Made by a program: the position numbers and the translations under genes. Below the pieces are notes generated by a model that had not been told where the DNA came from, searched no databases, and saw only the letters and a list, made by a program, of their open reading frames with translations. Shown here one piece after another: positions 19,375 through 28,072 of a stretch of DNA of 64,000 nt (position 1 is the stretch's first letter; every line of letters starts with the position of its first letter). The stretch is from an uncultured Lachnospiraceae bacterium (GTDB lineage Bacteria; Bacillota; Clostridia; Lachnospirales; Lachnospiraceae): positions 1 through 64,000 of the forward strand of contig CAMWUL010000008.1 of NCBI GenBank assembly GCA_947177445.1, written 5' to 3'.

Positions 19375-19953
19375 TTATCCCCCTTCAACCTTTCTGTTAA
19401 AATCATTCATGGCCGCATCAGCCCCCTGGTCTATGATCCTGCGTACTGCATCCGCCGCCCTCTCCGCGGCCTCATCCATAACCTTCCTTTCCGGTCCGGA
19501 AAAACGGCCCAGCACATAATCCGCCAGCTCCCATCCCCGGGGCTTTTCCCCCACACCCATTTTCACCCGTATAAAAGTATCGTGCCCCAGCATGGCAATG
19601 ATATTCTTCAAACCATTATGTCCGCCTGCGCTCCCTTTTTTGCGGATGCGTATCTGCCCCACATCCAGGCTTACGTCATCAGAAATTACAATCAGCTCAT
19701 CTGTCTCATCCGCCTTATAATAATCCAACAGCGCCCTGACACTTTCTCCGCTGAGGTTCATAAAGGTCTGGGGCTTTGCCAGAATACACTTCTGCCCCGC
19801 CACAACCCCTTTACCGATGAGGGCTTTATGCTTTTTTTCGGCAACAGAAATATTTTCCTGCTGCGCCAGAATTTCTATCACATCAAAACCAATATTATGC
19901 CTGGTTCCCCCATATTCCTTTCCGGGGTTTCCCAGGCCAACAATAATATACAT
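19375..19953 (-). CDS. pth: Peptidyl-tRNA hydrolase
   Basis: MYIIVGLGNPGKEYGGTRHNIGFDVIEIL...KPQTFMNLSGESV...KKGSAGGHNGLKNII. Confidence 0.97.
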   Translation of the reverse strand: MYIIVGLGNPGKEYGGTRHNIGFDVIEILAQQENISVAEKKHKALIGKGVVAGQKCILAKPQTFMNLSGESVRALLDYYKADETDELIVISDDVSLDVGQIRIRKKGSAGGHNGLKNIIAMLGHDTFIRVKMGVGEKPRGWELADYVLGRFSGPERKVMDEAAERAADAVRRIIDQGADAAMNDFNRKVEGG

Positions 19954-20078
19954 TTTTACTTTTCCTTTCTCATATGGGGCCGATTCAGACTCCTCCGGCG
20001 CCATTCGGCCCTTTTCCTGTCTTGAATAAGATTTTATCATAGAATCCAAAACTACTCAATACGATTTTGAGGTTGATT

Positions 20079-20125
20079 AACAGTATATAACAGTTGACAA
20101 CAGTTTTAAACTGTTATATACTGTT
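20079..20125 (+). promoter_or_regulatory. Promoter overlapped by a 17-bp inverted repeat, putative GntR operator
   Basis: AACAGTATATAACAGTT (20079-20095) and AACTGTTATATACTGTT (20109-20125) are perfect reverse complements; TTGACA (20094-20099)-N17-TATACT (20117-20122) lies within. Confidence 0.85.
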
Positions 20126-20143
20126 TGCAGGGAGGAAAGATAA

Positions 20144-20515
20144 ATGCGCATTATCATAAACAGTTCTTCCATGGTTCCTATTTATGAACAGATTACAGAC
20201 CAGATCAAAGCACTGATTCGATGCGGAGAATTGAAGGCAAATGACAATCTGCCCTCCGTCCGCACACTGTCAAAGGAACTTAAGATCAGCGCCCTGACTG
20301 TTAAAAAGGCCTATGACAGTCTGGAAGAAGACGGATTTACAGTGACCATTCATGGAAAAGGAACCTATGTGGCATCCGTCAGTCCCCAGCTTCTTCTGGA
20401 AGAACAGAAAAAGGAACTGGAGGCCGATTTGGATACGGCAGTACAAAAAGGCAGAAGATACGGAATAAGCGATGAGGATATCCGAAGCTTATTTGAGTTG
20501 ATTATGGACAGTTAA
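20144..20515 (+). CDS. GntR family (YtrA-like) transcriptional regulator
   Basis: SSMVPIYEQITDQIKALIRCGELKANDNLPSVRTLSKELKISALTVKKAYDSLEEDGF. Confidence 0.93.
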   Translation: MRIIINSSSMVPIYEQITDQIKALIRCGELKANDNLPSVRTLSKELKISALTVKKAYDSLEEDGFTVTIHGKGTYVASVSPQLLLEEQKKELEADLDTAVQKGRRYGISDEDIRSLFELIMDS

Positions 20516-20553
20516 GCAAAACGCCCGCCATAGAAGGGCGGAAAGGTATCAGT

Positions 20554-21402
20554 ATGTTAAAAATTGAACAGTTGCAAAAAAAATTTGGAACATTCTCCCT
20601 GGATTGCTCCATGGAGGTTAAGCCCGGCTGCGTCACCGGCCTGGTAGGACAAAACGGCGCCGGGAAAAGTACTACATTTAAAGCTGTTCTGGGCCTGATC
20701 TCTCCGGACAGCGGCACCATACACATTCTGGGCAAAGATCTGAGACAGTTTGGCGCCAGGGACAAACAGACTCTGGGAGTAGTCTTGTCGGATTCCGGTT
20801 TCAGCGGATGCCTTACCGTAAAGGACATTATCCCCATACTGGGCAGTCTCTACCCTGCCTTTGACAAAGCCTTTTTCCGGTCTCAGCTTCAAAAATTCGG
20901 ATTGCCCCAGGACAAAAAGATCAAGGAATTTTCCACCGGCATGAAAGCAAAGCTGAAGGTTCTGACCGCCATCTCTCACAAAGCCCGGCTATTGATTCTG
21001 GATGAACCGACCGCAGGTCTGGACGTGGTGGCGCGGGACGAATTGCTGGAAATGCTGCGGGAATACATGGAGCAGGATGAAAACCGTTCCATCCTGATCA
21101 GCTCCCATATTTCCGGAGATCTGGAAAGCCTGTGCGATGATATCTATATGATACACCAGGGGAAAATCATTCTCCATGAGGACACGGATGTTCTGCTGGA
21201 CCGTTATGCCCTTTTGAAAGCAGATCCCGGCCAGTTTGCCCGTATGGATAAGCAGTATCTCCTGCGTTTTCGGAAAGAAAGCTATGGCTGCAGCTGCCTG
21301 ACAGACCAAAAGCAGTTTTATATGGAAAACTATCCAGACCTGGTCATAGAAAAGGGAACCATCGATAATGTGATTACCATGATGATTCGGGGAGAAAATT
21401 AA
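20554..21402 (+). CDS. ABC transporter ATP-binding protein
   Basis: GLVGQNGAGKSTTFKAVLGL (Walker A), FSTGMKAKLKVL, LLILDEPTAGLD (Walker B). Confidence 0.95.
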   Translation: MLKIEQLQKKFGTFSLDCSMEVKPGCVTGLVGQNGAGKSTTFKAVLGLISPDSGTIHILGKDLRQFGARDKQTLGVVLSDSGFSGCLTVKDIIPILGSLYPAFDKAFFRSQLQKFGLPQDKKIKEFSTGMKAKLKVLTAISHKARLLILDEPTAGLDVVARDELLEMLREYMEQDENRSILISSHISGDLESLCDDIYMIHQGKIILHEDTDVLLDRYALLKADPGQFARMDKQYLLRFRKESYGCSCLTDQKQFYMENYPDLVIEKGTIDNVITMMIRGEN

Positions 21403-21428
21403 GTATACGGAAAGCGAGGAACGAATAT

Positions 21429-22082
21429 ATGAAAGGATTATTAATCAAGGACTTCAAGCTTATAAAAAATCAAAAAAACTCTCTGTTGATCGTCGCCGCC
21501 GTAGGCGCCGCCATGACAGCATACGCGGAAAACAGTTCCTTTCTTATCACGTACCTGGCCTTTGTCGGATCACAGTTTGCCAGAAATACCATAAGCTATG
21601 ACGACTTTGACAATGGCAATGCATTTTTGTTTTCCCTGCCGGTCACACGGGAAGGTTATGCGGCAGAAAAATATATTTTCGGCCTGATGATCGGCGGCGG
21701 TGGATGGCTGTTCGGCACTGCAGCCGCCTTAATCGCAGGCGCTGTAAAAAACACCGGATCTCCCAAGGATACATTCATAATTGCCCTGATCCTTTTCCCA
21801 ATCCTGCTGGTCTTTGTATCTATATCCATACCTTTTCATCTGAAATTTGGTGCAGAAAAAGGCAGTATTGTCATGGTCGTCACCGGCGGTATCCTGGCAG
21901 CGGCTTTTGTGTTGGCCGCTAAGCTGACAGAAGCTGCAAACATTAACCTGTCCGCCCTGGCAGACAAACTGCCCGCAATAGGAATGAAAACGGCGATCCT
22001 GGCAGCCTTTCTGACAGGCGCAGTCATTTTGCTGATATCCTTACGGATCAGCATCTCCATTATGAAAAAGAAGGAATTTTAG
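21429..22082 (+). CDS. ABC-2 type transporter permease
   Basis: Polytopic ORF directly downstream of the ATPase; MKGLLIKDFKLIKNQKNSLL start. Confidence 0.85.
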   Translation: MKGLLIKDFKLIKNQKNSLLIVAAVGAAMTAYAENSSFLITYLAFVGSQFARNTISYDDFDNGNAFLFSLPVTREGYAAEKYIFGLMIGGGGWLFGTAAALIAGAVKNTGSPKDTFIIALILFPILLVFVSISIPFHLKFGAEKGSIVMVVTGGILAAAFVLAAKLTEAANINLSALADKLPAIGMKTAILAAFLTGAVILLISLRISISIMKKKEF

Positions 22083-22096
22083 GATTTCCCCTGATT

Positions 22097-23158
22097 TTAT
22101 TCCCTCCACAGGAGACACGACACCAAAGGCTTTACAGCCCTGTAATACTGCGCAGGCTCCTCCGTCTTTCCCGCAAGGCGCCTGTTTACTTCTCCCCTGA
22201 TGGCTTTTCTGTTCTTCCTGTGAGCCGCTATGGCTTTATAGGTCTCCTCAGCTGCTCTCACATCAAGACGTCCATGCCAGAAGATTAATGCTATGAGATA
22301 TACATTTCTCTTCTCCTCATCCGGTATCAGATATTCGGAAAATACTCGTGCGCACTCCTTGTCTCCCTTCAGGCGCAGGTAATACTGTTTTCCGGTTTCT
22401 GCCCCAAACAGACAAGTCAGTGCGGCATGCCATCCGCTCAGGTTCTTTACAGGAACTGCTCTGGCCACCTCAAGAATCATGGCTTTGACTCCGGCTTCCC
22501 AGGGAATACTGTTCACTCCGTTTTTTTGCTGTATTTGCTCCGTTGTCATCACAGCCTCAGGGCGGCATTCTCCTGTTTGCTCTGAGGCATTGTCCGCTCC
22601 CACAGTCCGCACTATAGCACATGCTTCAGAACATTCTACCGGGTCTCGCTCCAAAGCTTCCGGAGTTTCTTTTGCAATGGACGCCCTGGAAATTCCCTGT
22701 ATTTCGCTCAAAGTGCTTCTCTCGCCTATCCTGCTTGTCAGTATTTCAAACCAGTCTGAAAGGCCTGAATCCCCACTCTTCCCGGCAGCCGGATCAGTTC
22801 CTGTTCTTTCTACATGCACCCCTCTCTCCGCCCCAAAATCAACAATTTTATTATAATCATTATCATTGGAAAGAATCCTATAATCGGCACCCGGATGCGC
22901 GGCGATCAAATAGGCCAAAACACCCGTCAGCTGTTGATCCAGCGCATTATTGCCCTCCACACATTCCACCCACCGGATCCTCCTGTTATACCGCTGCTTT
23001 AAATAATATTCTTCCAAAAGCCGGGAATGGTTCTTTGTGTAAAAGACCACAAGGATGTTTTTACCCTCCAGCCGTGGAATATATTCTATCCACCTGTCCC
23101 CTACATTCTCCGTATCAATCAGATAATATTTTCTCTTCTTCGGCTTTCCCTTTTTCAT
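22097..23158 (-). CDS. PIN/NYN-like nuclease-domain protein of unknown function
   Basis: YYLIDTENVGDRWIEYI...LSNDNDYNKIVDFG resembles the PIN/NYN acidic motif pattern; coupled to the upstream Rpn ORF at 23158. Confidence 0.6.
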   Translation of the reverse strand: MKKGKPKKRKYYLIDTENVGDRWIEYIPRLEGKNILVVFYTKNHSRLLEEYYLKQRYNRRIRWVECVEGNNALDQQLTGVLAYLIAAHPGADYRILSNDNDYNKIVDFGAERGVHVERTGTDPAAGKSGDSGLSDWFEILTSRIGERSTLSEIQGISRASIAKETPEALERDPVECSEACAIVRTVGADNASEQTGECRPEAVMTTEQIQQKNGVNSIPWEAGVKAMILEVARAVPVKNLSGWHAALTCLFGAETGKQYYLRLKGDKECARVFSEYLIPDEEKRNVYLIALIFWHGRLDVRAAEETYKAIAAHRKNRKAIRGEVNRRLAGKTEEPAQYYRAVKPLVSCLLWRE

Positions 23159-24371
23159 TAGTCCTGTCCTTCTATATTGATCTCTGCCATTTTAATAAAC
23201 TGCCTCAGGCTCTCCGCACGCCTGGATACCAGCAGCCAGCGATCCAGCATCGCCGGATCTTTCTCCGAAAGCACCCGAGTTTTCAGCTGCTCCGAAGCTT
23301 CCCCCAGATCGCTTAACAGCAAAAGCAGACTTTCTGCTTTCCCTTCTGCTTTTCCTTCGGTCATACCAAGGGCTTTCCCTTCCACTATACCCTCAGCCCT
23401 GCTGTCCTCTATCAAATCGTTAATAGCCTTACACACATCGATATCCTCCTTGCCTTCCTTGGAATTTAACGCCTGCAGCGCCTTTGAATGAACCATAGTA
23501 CCAAGAATATGACAGGTTTCTTCATCCAAATGACGGCATTCATCATGCTCTCCCAAGTAATCCATAAATTTCTGTTTGTCAGCTCTAAGAGCATACAATT
23601 CCAGCAGTGTCCTGAGCTCTGTCCGAAAAAGACTGTAATCCTCCAGCTTTGACAGGTTCAGGAAATGAAGCGGGTAATTGGGAACCAGACGGATCAATTC
23701 CTTCTTCAAGCTCTCATTTCTGCCAAAGTCCATCATATCATGCAGCGTTAATGGTCCCTCCCATTCCTCCTCGCCCCAATAAGCCACAAGTGTAATAACA
23801 GGAAAGAGTCGGTCCTGGGCCCGAAAACGATATAAATACTCTCCATCGTTCTTATAAAAGGAGCGCCTGCATTTCGCATTTTTCCTGCGTGACTGCTGGT
23901 ACTTACGCCGGTTCATTTTCCGAATCTCCCTAAGCTGCCTGTTATATTGAAGCGCCTCCGCTACCAATACTCTGGCAGGCATACTGAAATCGGTTGTCTC
24001 CTGGTTTTCAAGGATCCACAAAGCCAGCACCTGGTTTCCCTGAAATTGTTTCATTGCCAAGTCACTATTGCTCTCTGCCCCTTCCTCTGAGTCAATCACC
24101 CCGCCGCAAGCAGCGGGGCATGGAAATTGAAACGCCCAAGGGGCGGGGTATTGACCCTCGCGGCATTCGTCAAATACCCATGCAAGCATGGTTATTTTCC
24201 TCATTGCTCGCGGGAATAAAGCCCTGTCGACGGGCTCTCCTGCAAATCCTCTGGAGATATCAGCTGTCTTCCTTGAAATATACCACCGTTCCACAGATCT
24301 GCATATCTTCTGTTGTCAGAAAAATATTCTCTCATTTCTTTGTCTGGTTTTCCCATTTTCCTCCTTCCAGG
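23158..24371 (-). pseudogene. Rpn-family nuclease gene interrupted near its N-terminus
   Basis: N-terminal part MGKPDKEMREYFSDNRRYADLWNGGIFQGRQLISPEDLQ in one frame; remainder DSEEGAESNSDLAMKQF...TTDFSMPARVLVAEALQYNRQ in another frame, separated by a hairpin-rich segment. Confidence 0.7.
24092..24235 (-). mobile_element. Short hairpin-rich insertion (family C, MITE/PATE-like) inside the second rpn gene; approximate boundaries
   Basis: Tandem hairpins CCATGC-TT-GCATGG and CCCCGCTGC-TT-GCGGCGGGG within TTTATTCCCGCGAGCAATGAGGAAAATAACCATGCTTGCATGGGTATTTGACGAATGCCGCGAGGG...; separates two parts of a recognisable Rpn domain. Confidence 0.6.
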
Positions 24372-24637
24372 TAATATCCCTTTGCTGCAGGAAGAAAAAG
24401 CGCTTTCCACCTGCCGTTTTCATGTTTAGTTGCGTCTTGAAGCTGTGGCGAAAAGCCGGAAATAGAACCTCTTAGAACTGATATACCTCTCGCGGGCTGC
24501 GTCAGAAATCAGCTGATAAATAGATAGAATTTGATGGCCATTCGGCCGTTACATGTCTTGAATAAGGTCACTATACCATAAAATCAAGCTATATACAAGT
24601 GGTAGTTTTATAAACTTCAATAAGTTTTCGTCTAAGT

Positions 24638-24680
24638 GTTACTTTTCACGGCTTCGCCGTTCAAAGCAACTTGATGCACA
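24638..24680 (+). repeat. Family A palindromic element, truncated 5' half
   Basis: GTTACTTTTCACGGCTTCGCCGTTCAAAGCAACTTGATGCACAC. Confidence 0.85.
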
Positions 24681-24851
24681 CAAATGGCCTGACACAATCA
24701 TGAAGAATCACATTCAGGACAGCTTTATCTTTTGTAAAAGGCTGCTCTTTCTTTCTGCCCTGAATATGATTCCTCACTTATGTATTATAACATAATTAAA
24801 TGAATTATCAAGATTTTTTTGTCTTTTTCTCTACCAAAAGACAAATCGCTG

Positions 24852-24995
24852 GTTACTTTTCACGGCTTCGCCGTTCAAAGCAACATGATGCACACAAAAT
24901 GAGCCAAATTCGCTCATTTTGGCGCAGGCATTCTCGGGTTTTGCGTGCAAAATACGCACGAAAACACCTCGCGGCCCCTACCCGTGAAAAGTAGC
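24852..24995 (+). mobile_element. Family A element, full length (144 bp), with 8-bp target-site duplication
   Basis: GTTACTTTTCACGG...CCCGTGAAAAGTAGC; flanked exactly by AATCGCTG (24844-24851) and AATCGCTG (24996-25003); extra internal hairpin CAAAATGAGC...GCTCATTTTG. Confidence 0.85.
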
Positions 24996-25017
24996 AATCG
25001 CTGTTACTTTTCGCGGA

Positions 25018-27261
25018 TCAATCCTCCCTCAAATACTCCTCCGGCACGTTGGTGATGAAATCCGTCATCCCCTTTTTCGCCAGAGCACAGAGGTCATACT
25101 GCACCGGCCAGCGCCTTTCTTTATAAAAAGGTTCTCTCCCGTTCCAGCCACGAACCGGCCTGTATACGGTCTGTGATACCGTTTCCCCGGCACTGCCGGT
25201 CTCCACACCATACTCCGAAATGCTTTCCGCGCTGGGATGAAGTGCATCCGCCAGGCTTTCCGCTTCCATACGCACACATTCTCTCACATCTCCCGCCAAA
25301 ATCCCGGTGCTGACGCCTGCATTCAGCTCCTTCAGCATTCTGAGGGATTCCGGGTTAAAGGAGGAATAGAGCACATGGGATTCCATGTCATATTTTTTCA
25401 CCAGCGCCAGAATTTTTTCTTCCATTCCCTCATAACGAACCCCGCCGTTTTTCAGCTCTATATTGATCATTGCCCCGGTGCTGGCAGAGTAGGGCTTCAC
25501 CAGCGAAAGCACTTCTTCCATGCGGGGAATATACATACGTCTTGTGTCTACCGGACGATCTGATCCACTTTCACAATCCAGCTTTTCTCCGCCGGGCAGA
25601 TTCCTCCCATCGGATTCCTCCCTGCCGCCAGACGGCTTTTCTTCATAATCCCATGCCTGGAACCTCATCTGCTGCAATTCCTGGCAGGTATAGTCTCTCA
25701 GGTTTCCGTCCACTCCCATCAGCCGGTTCAGGGTCTCGTCGTGGAACACCATGATTTCCCCGTCCTTGGAGAGCTGAATGTCCAGCTCGATTCCGGCGAT
25801 GCCCGGAATGCGGCACGCGGCTTCAAAGGCCGGCAGGGTATTCTCCGGATAGCGGTAACAGCAGCCCCTGTGAGCCCATATTTTCACTCCCGAGGCCCTG
25901 TTTTTCCCCCGGAAGCTGCACAGCTGCCGTGCCCGTTCCTCCATAAAGGCCTCCACTACGCCGGCCATGGCCACCGAATCCTGCTCCGTAAGTCGGTAAG
26001 AATAGCCGTTATTACCATTGATGCTGGTCACAAATTCCCCGATCTCGTACCGCAGTCCGTCCCCCATAAAATTTGGCGTATAGGTCTCGATCTGTGCGGG
26101 ATCCTCGTAACGTATCTGGAACTTTTTCGTAAGCCACCAGGGAGACTCCGCCAGAATGTAGCCCTTTGTTCCTGAGATCAGAAGCTGCCCCTCGGACTTG
26201 ACGCCGATACCGGTCTTGGACATGGCCAGCCCATTCTCATAGGAAAACAAAATCTTTGTATATAAATCCACGCCGTTTTCCGCGGGAATACTGTTGATCT
26301 CAAATCTTTTGTAATCTGCCCCCAAAAGCTTGATAATGGGAAGCAGGGTGTAGCTTCCAAACTCCAGAAATGCGCCGCCGTACTGAAAATCGGCCATCTC
26401 CCGCAGCGCCGGGGTCGTCAGCCTGGAGAAGCAGGCTTCCACATCCCGGATCTCGCCGATTTTTCCGCTCTTAGCGATATTGATAATCTGAGTAAATCCG
26501 GGACAATAGGCTGTCTTGATGCCCTCCATCAGCACCGCATGATTTTCCCTGGCTATGGCAAACAGCTCCTTTGCCTCCCGACGGGAAAACGCCAGCGGCT
26601 TTTCGCACAGCACATGCTTTCCCTGCAAAAGAGCCCTTTTGGCATAATCATAATGGGTTTCATGGGGCGCGGCAATATAAATGGCATCCACCGAATCCAA
26701 AAATTCCTCAAAGGAATCACTGAATCCCTCCAGTCCCATCTCCGAGGCAAACTGCTGTACACTGTCTCTATGCGGATTGTATGCGCTGCATATATGCAGG
26801 CCGCTGACATATTTTGCCTCCGCCACGAATCTGGGCGCAATTCTTCCCGTTCCCACGATACCGGTACGAATAATGGGAAATTTCTCCCTCCGGAGCATAA
26901 TTGTGGAAATACCCGGCGTCCTGTCAAGATATACCACCTGACAGAGCGGCTTCAGATAATCAAACATGCCTCTCCTGTCAGAGCCCATCGCGAAAATATC
27001 AACCTGATACTTCTGTATGTCCTCGATCTTTTGGCCCTCGTGATCCTCTATGATAATCTGATCCGCCAATCCTGTCTTTCTCACATTTTCGATCCGATCC
27101 AGCAGAGAATCCACCACATTGATCTTGCCCCGCTGCTGGTCATAATGCTCCGTGGTCACGCCCACAATAAGATAGTCTCCCAGCTCCCTGGCCCTTTTCA
27201 GTATATTATAGTGACCTTCATGAAACAGGTCATACGTGCCGTAAGTGATTACTTTTGTCAT
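25018..27261 (-). CDS. Three-domain fusion: glycerol-3-phosphate cytidylyltransferase-like, Gfo/Idh/MocA oxidoreductase and glycerophosphodiester phosphodiesterase
   Basis: MTKVITYGTYDLFHEGHYNILKRA...RTPGIST (cytidylyltransferase); RTGIVGTGRIAPRFV...EKPLAFSRREAKELF (Gfo/Idh); WAHRGCCYRYPENTLPAFEAA...GIELDIQLSKDGEIMVFHDETLNRLM (GDPD); start 27261 with GGAGG. Confidence 0.88.
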   Translation of the reverse strand: MTKVITYGTYDLFHEGHYNILKRARELGDYLIVGVTTEHYDQQRGKINVVDSLLDRIENVRKTGLADQIIIEDHEGQKIEDIQKYQVDIFAMGSDRRGMFDYLKPLCQVVYLDRTPGISTIMLRREKFPIIRTGIVGTGRIAPRFVAEAKYVSGLHICSAYNPHRDSVQQFASEMGLEGFSDSFEEFLDSVDAIYIAAPHETHYDYAKRALLQGKHVLCEKPLAFSRREAKELFAIARENHAVLMEGIKTAYCPGFTQIINIAKSGKIGEIRDVEACFSRLTTPALREMADFQYGGAFLEFGSYTLLPIIKLLGADYKRFEINSIPAENGVDLYTKILFSYENGLAMSKTGIGVKSEGQLLISGTKGYILAESPWWLTKKFQIRYEDPAQIETYTPNFMGDGLRYEIGEFVTSINGNNGYSYRLTEQDSVAMAGVVEAFMEERARQLCSFRGKNRASGVKIWAHRGCCYRYPENTLPAFEAACRIPGIAGIELDIQLSKDGEIMVFHDETLNRLMGVDGNLRDYTCQELQQMRFQAWDYEEKPSGGREESDGRNLPGGEKLDCESGSDRPVDTRRMYIPRMEEVLSLVKPYSASTGAMINIELKNGGVRYEGMEEKILALVKKYDMESHVLYSSFNPESLRMLKELNAGVSTGILAGDVRECVRMEAESLADALHPSAESISEYGVETGSAGETVSQTVYRPVRGWNGREPFYKERRWPVQYDLCALAKKGMTDFITNVPEEYLRED

Positions 27262-27339
27262 AGGAACCTCCGAATTAGTTATTGTATATTGACAGCTGTC
27301 TGTTTCTGTGTTCTCCTGGGACACCATTCCGCCGCTGGC

Positions 27340-27997
27340 ATCCCCCAGGTGAATAATCCCCTGGGAATGGATTCCTCCGGGAACGGATGCTGCCGTGGCG
27401 AGGCCATATATATGGATGTCGCCTATTTTTCGCTGAATACCGTTCACAATGGCTACGAGCTGGAAAAGGTGTTGGGAATCCGTCCCATATGCTCAGTGAA
27501 TGCTTTGATGAGGAAGTATGGAATTTTATTTTGGAAGGACGCAGAAACGGCAAAAGCGTACCGAAGATTATGTGCGAAAATGAAATCGACATCTTCCCTG
27601 CAATGAATATCACCCTGACATCCTGGATGCTCCCGGCGATATTTATTACCACGGATAATGGATCAACAAAAAATGATTTGCCCGATACCAGGATGTTTTC
27701 CTGCAGGAATTCCGTTTCCCGGAGATCACGGATCAGCAAAACCAGGAATACATGGATCGGATCACGAAAACCAATTCTGTATCCATCCACATTCGGCGGG
27801 GCGATTACGTAACTCTTGGTTTTGCCTTTGATAACCGGGTTTATCAGGACTGCGCAAAAAATTTTGCACAAAACACTCCGGGAAAATGGGAATTGTTTGT
27901 GTTCTGAGTCCTGTCCAACAGCGCCTTCTGCTATCTGGCGGCGCTGTTGAACACAGAAAAGCAATACTATATCAATCCCACCGCCAGACAGCTGTAG
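27340..27997 (+). pseudogene. Degraded GT11 (alpha-1,2-fucosyltransferase-like) gene
   Basis: HNGYELEKVLGI in one frame; then YHPDILDAPGDIYYHG*WINKK*FARYQDVFLQEFRFPEITDQQNQEYMDRITKTNSVSIHIRRGDYV...VLSNSAFCYLAALLN in another, with internal stops. Confidence 0.75.
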
Positions 27998-28072
27998 CGC
28001 AGTACAGACACAGCTTCCTTCAAAGCCCCTTCCTCCGGAAGCATACCGGACAAGCCGTCAGCGTCTGCCGCT

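Noticed and set aside
27275-27964. 229-aa minus-strand ORF
   Set aside because: Antisense to the GT11 remnant; no recognisable domain.
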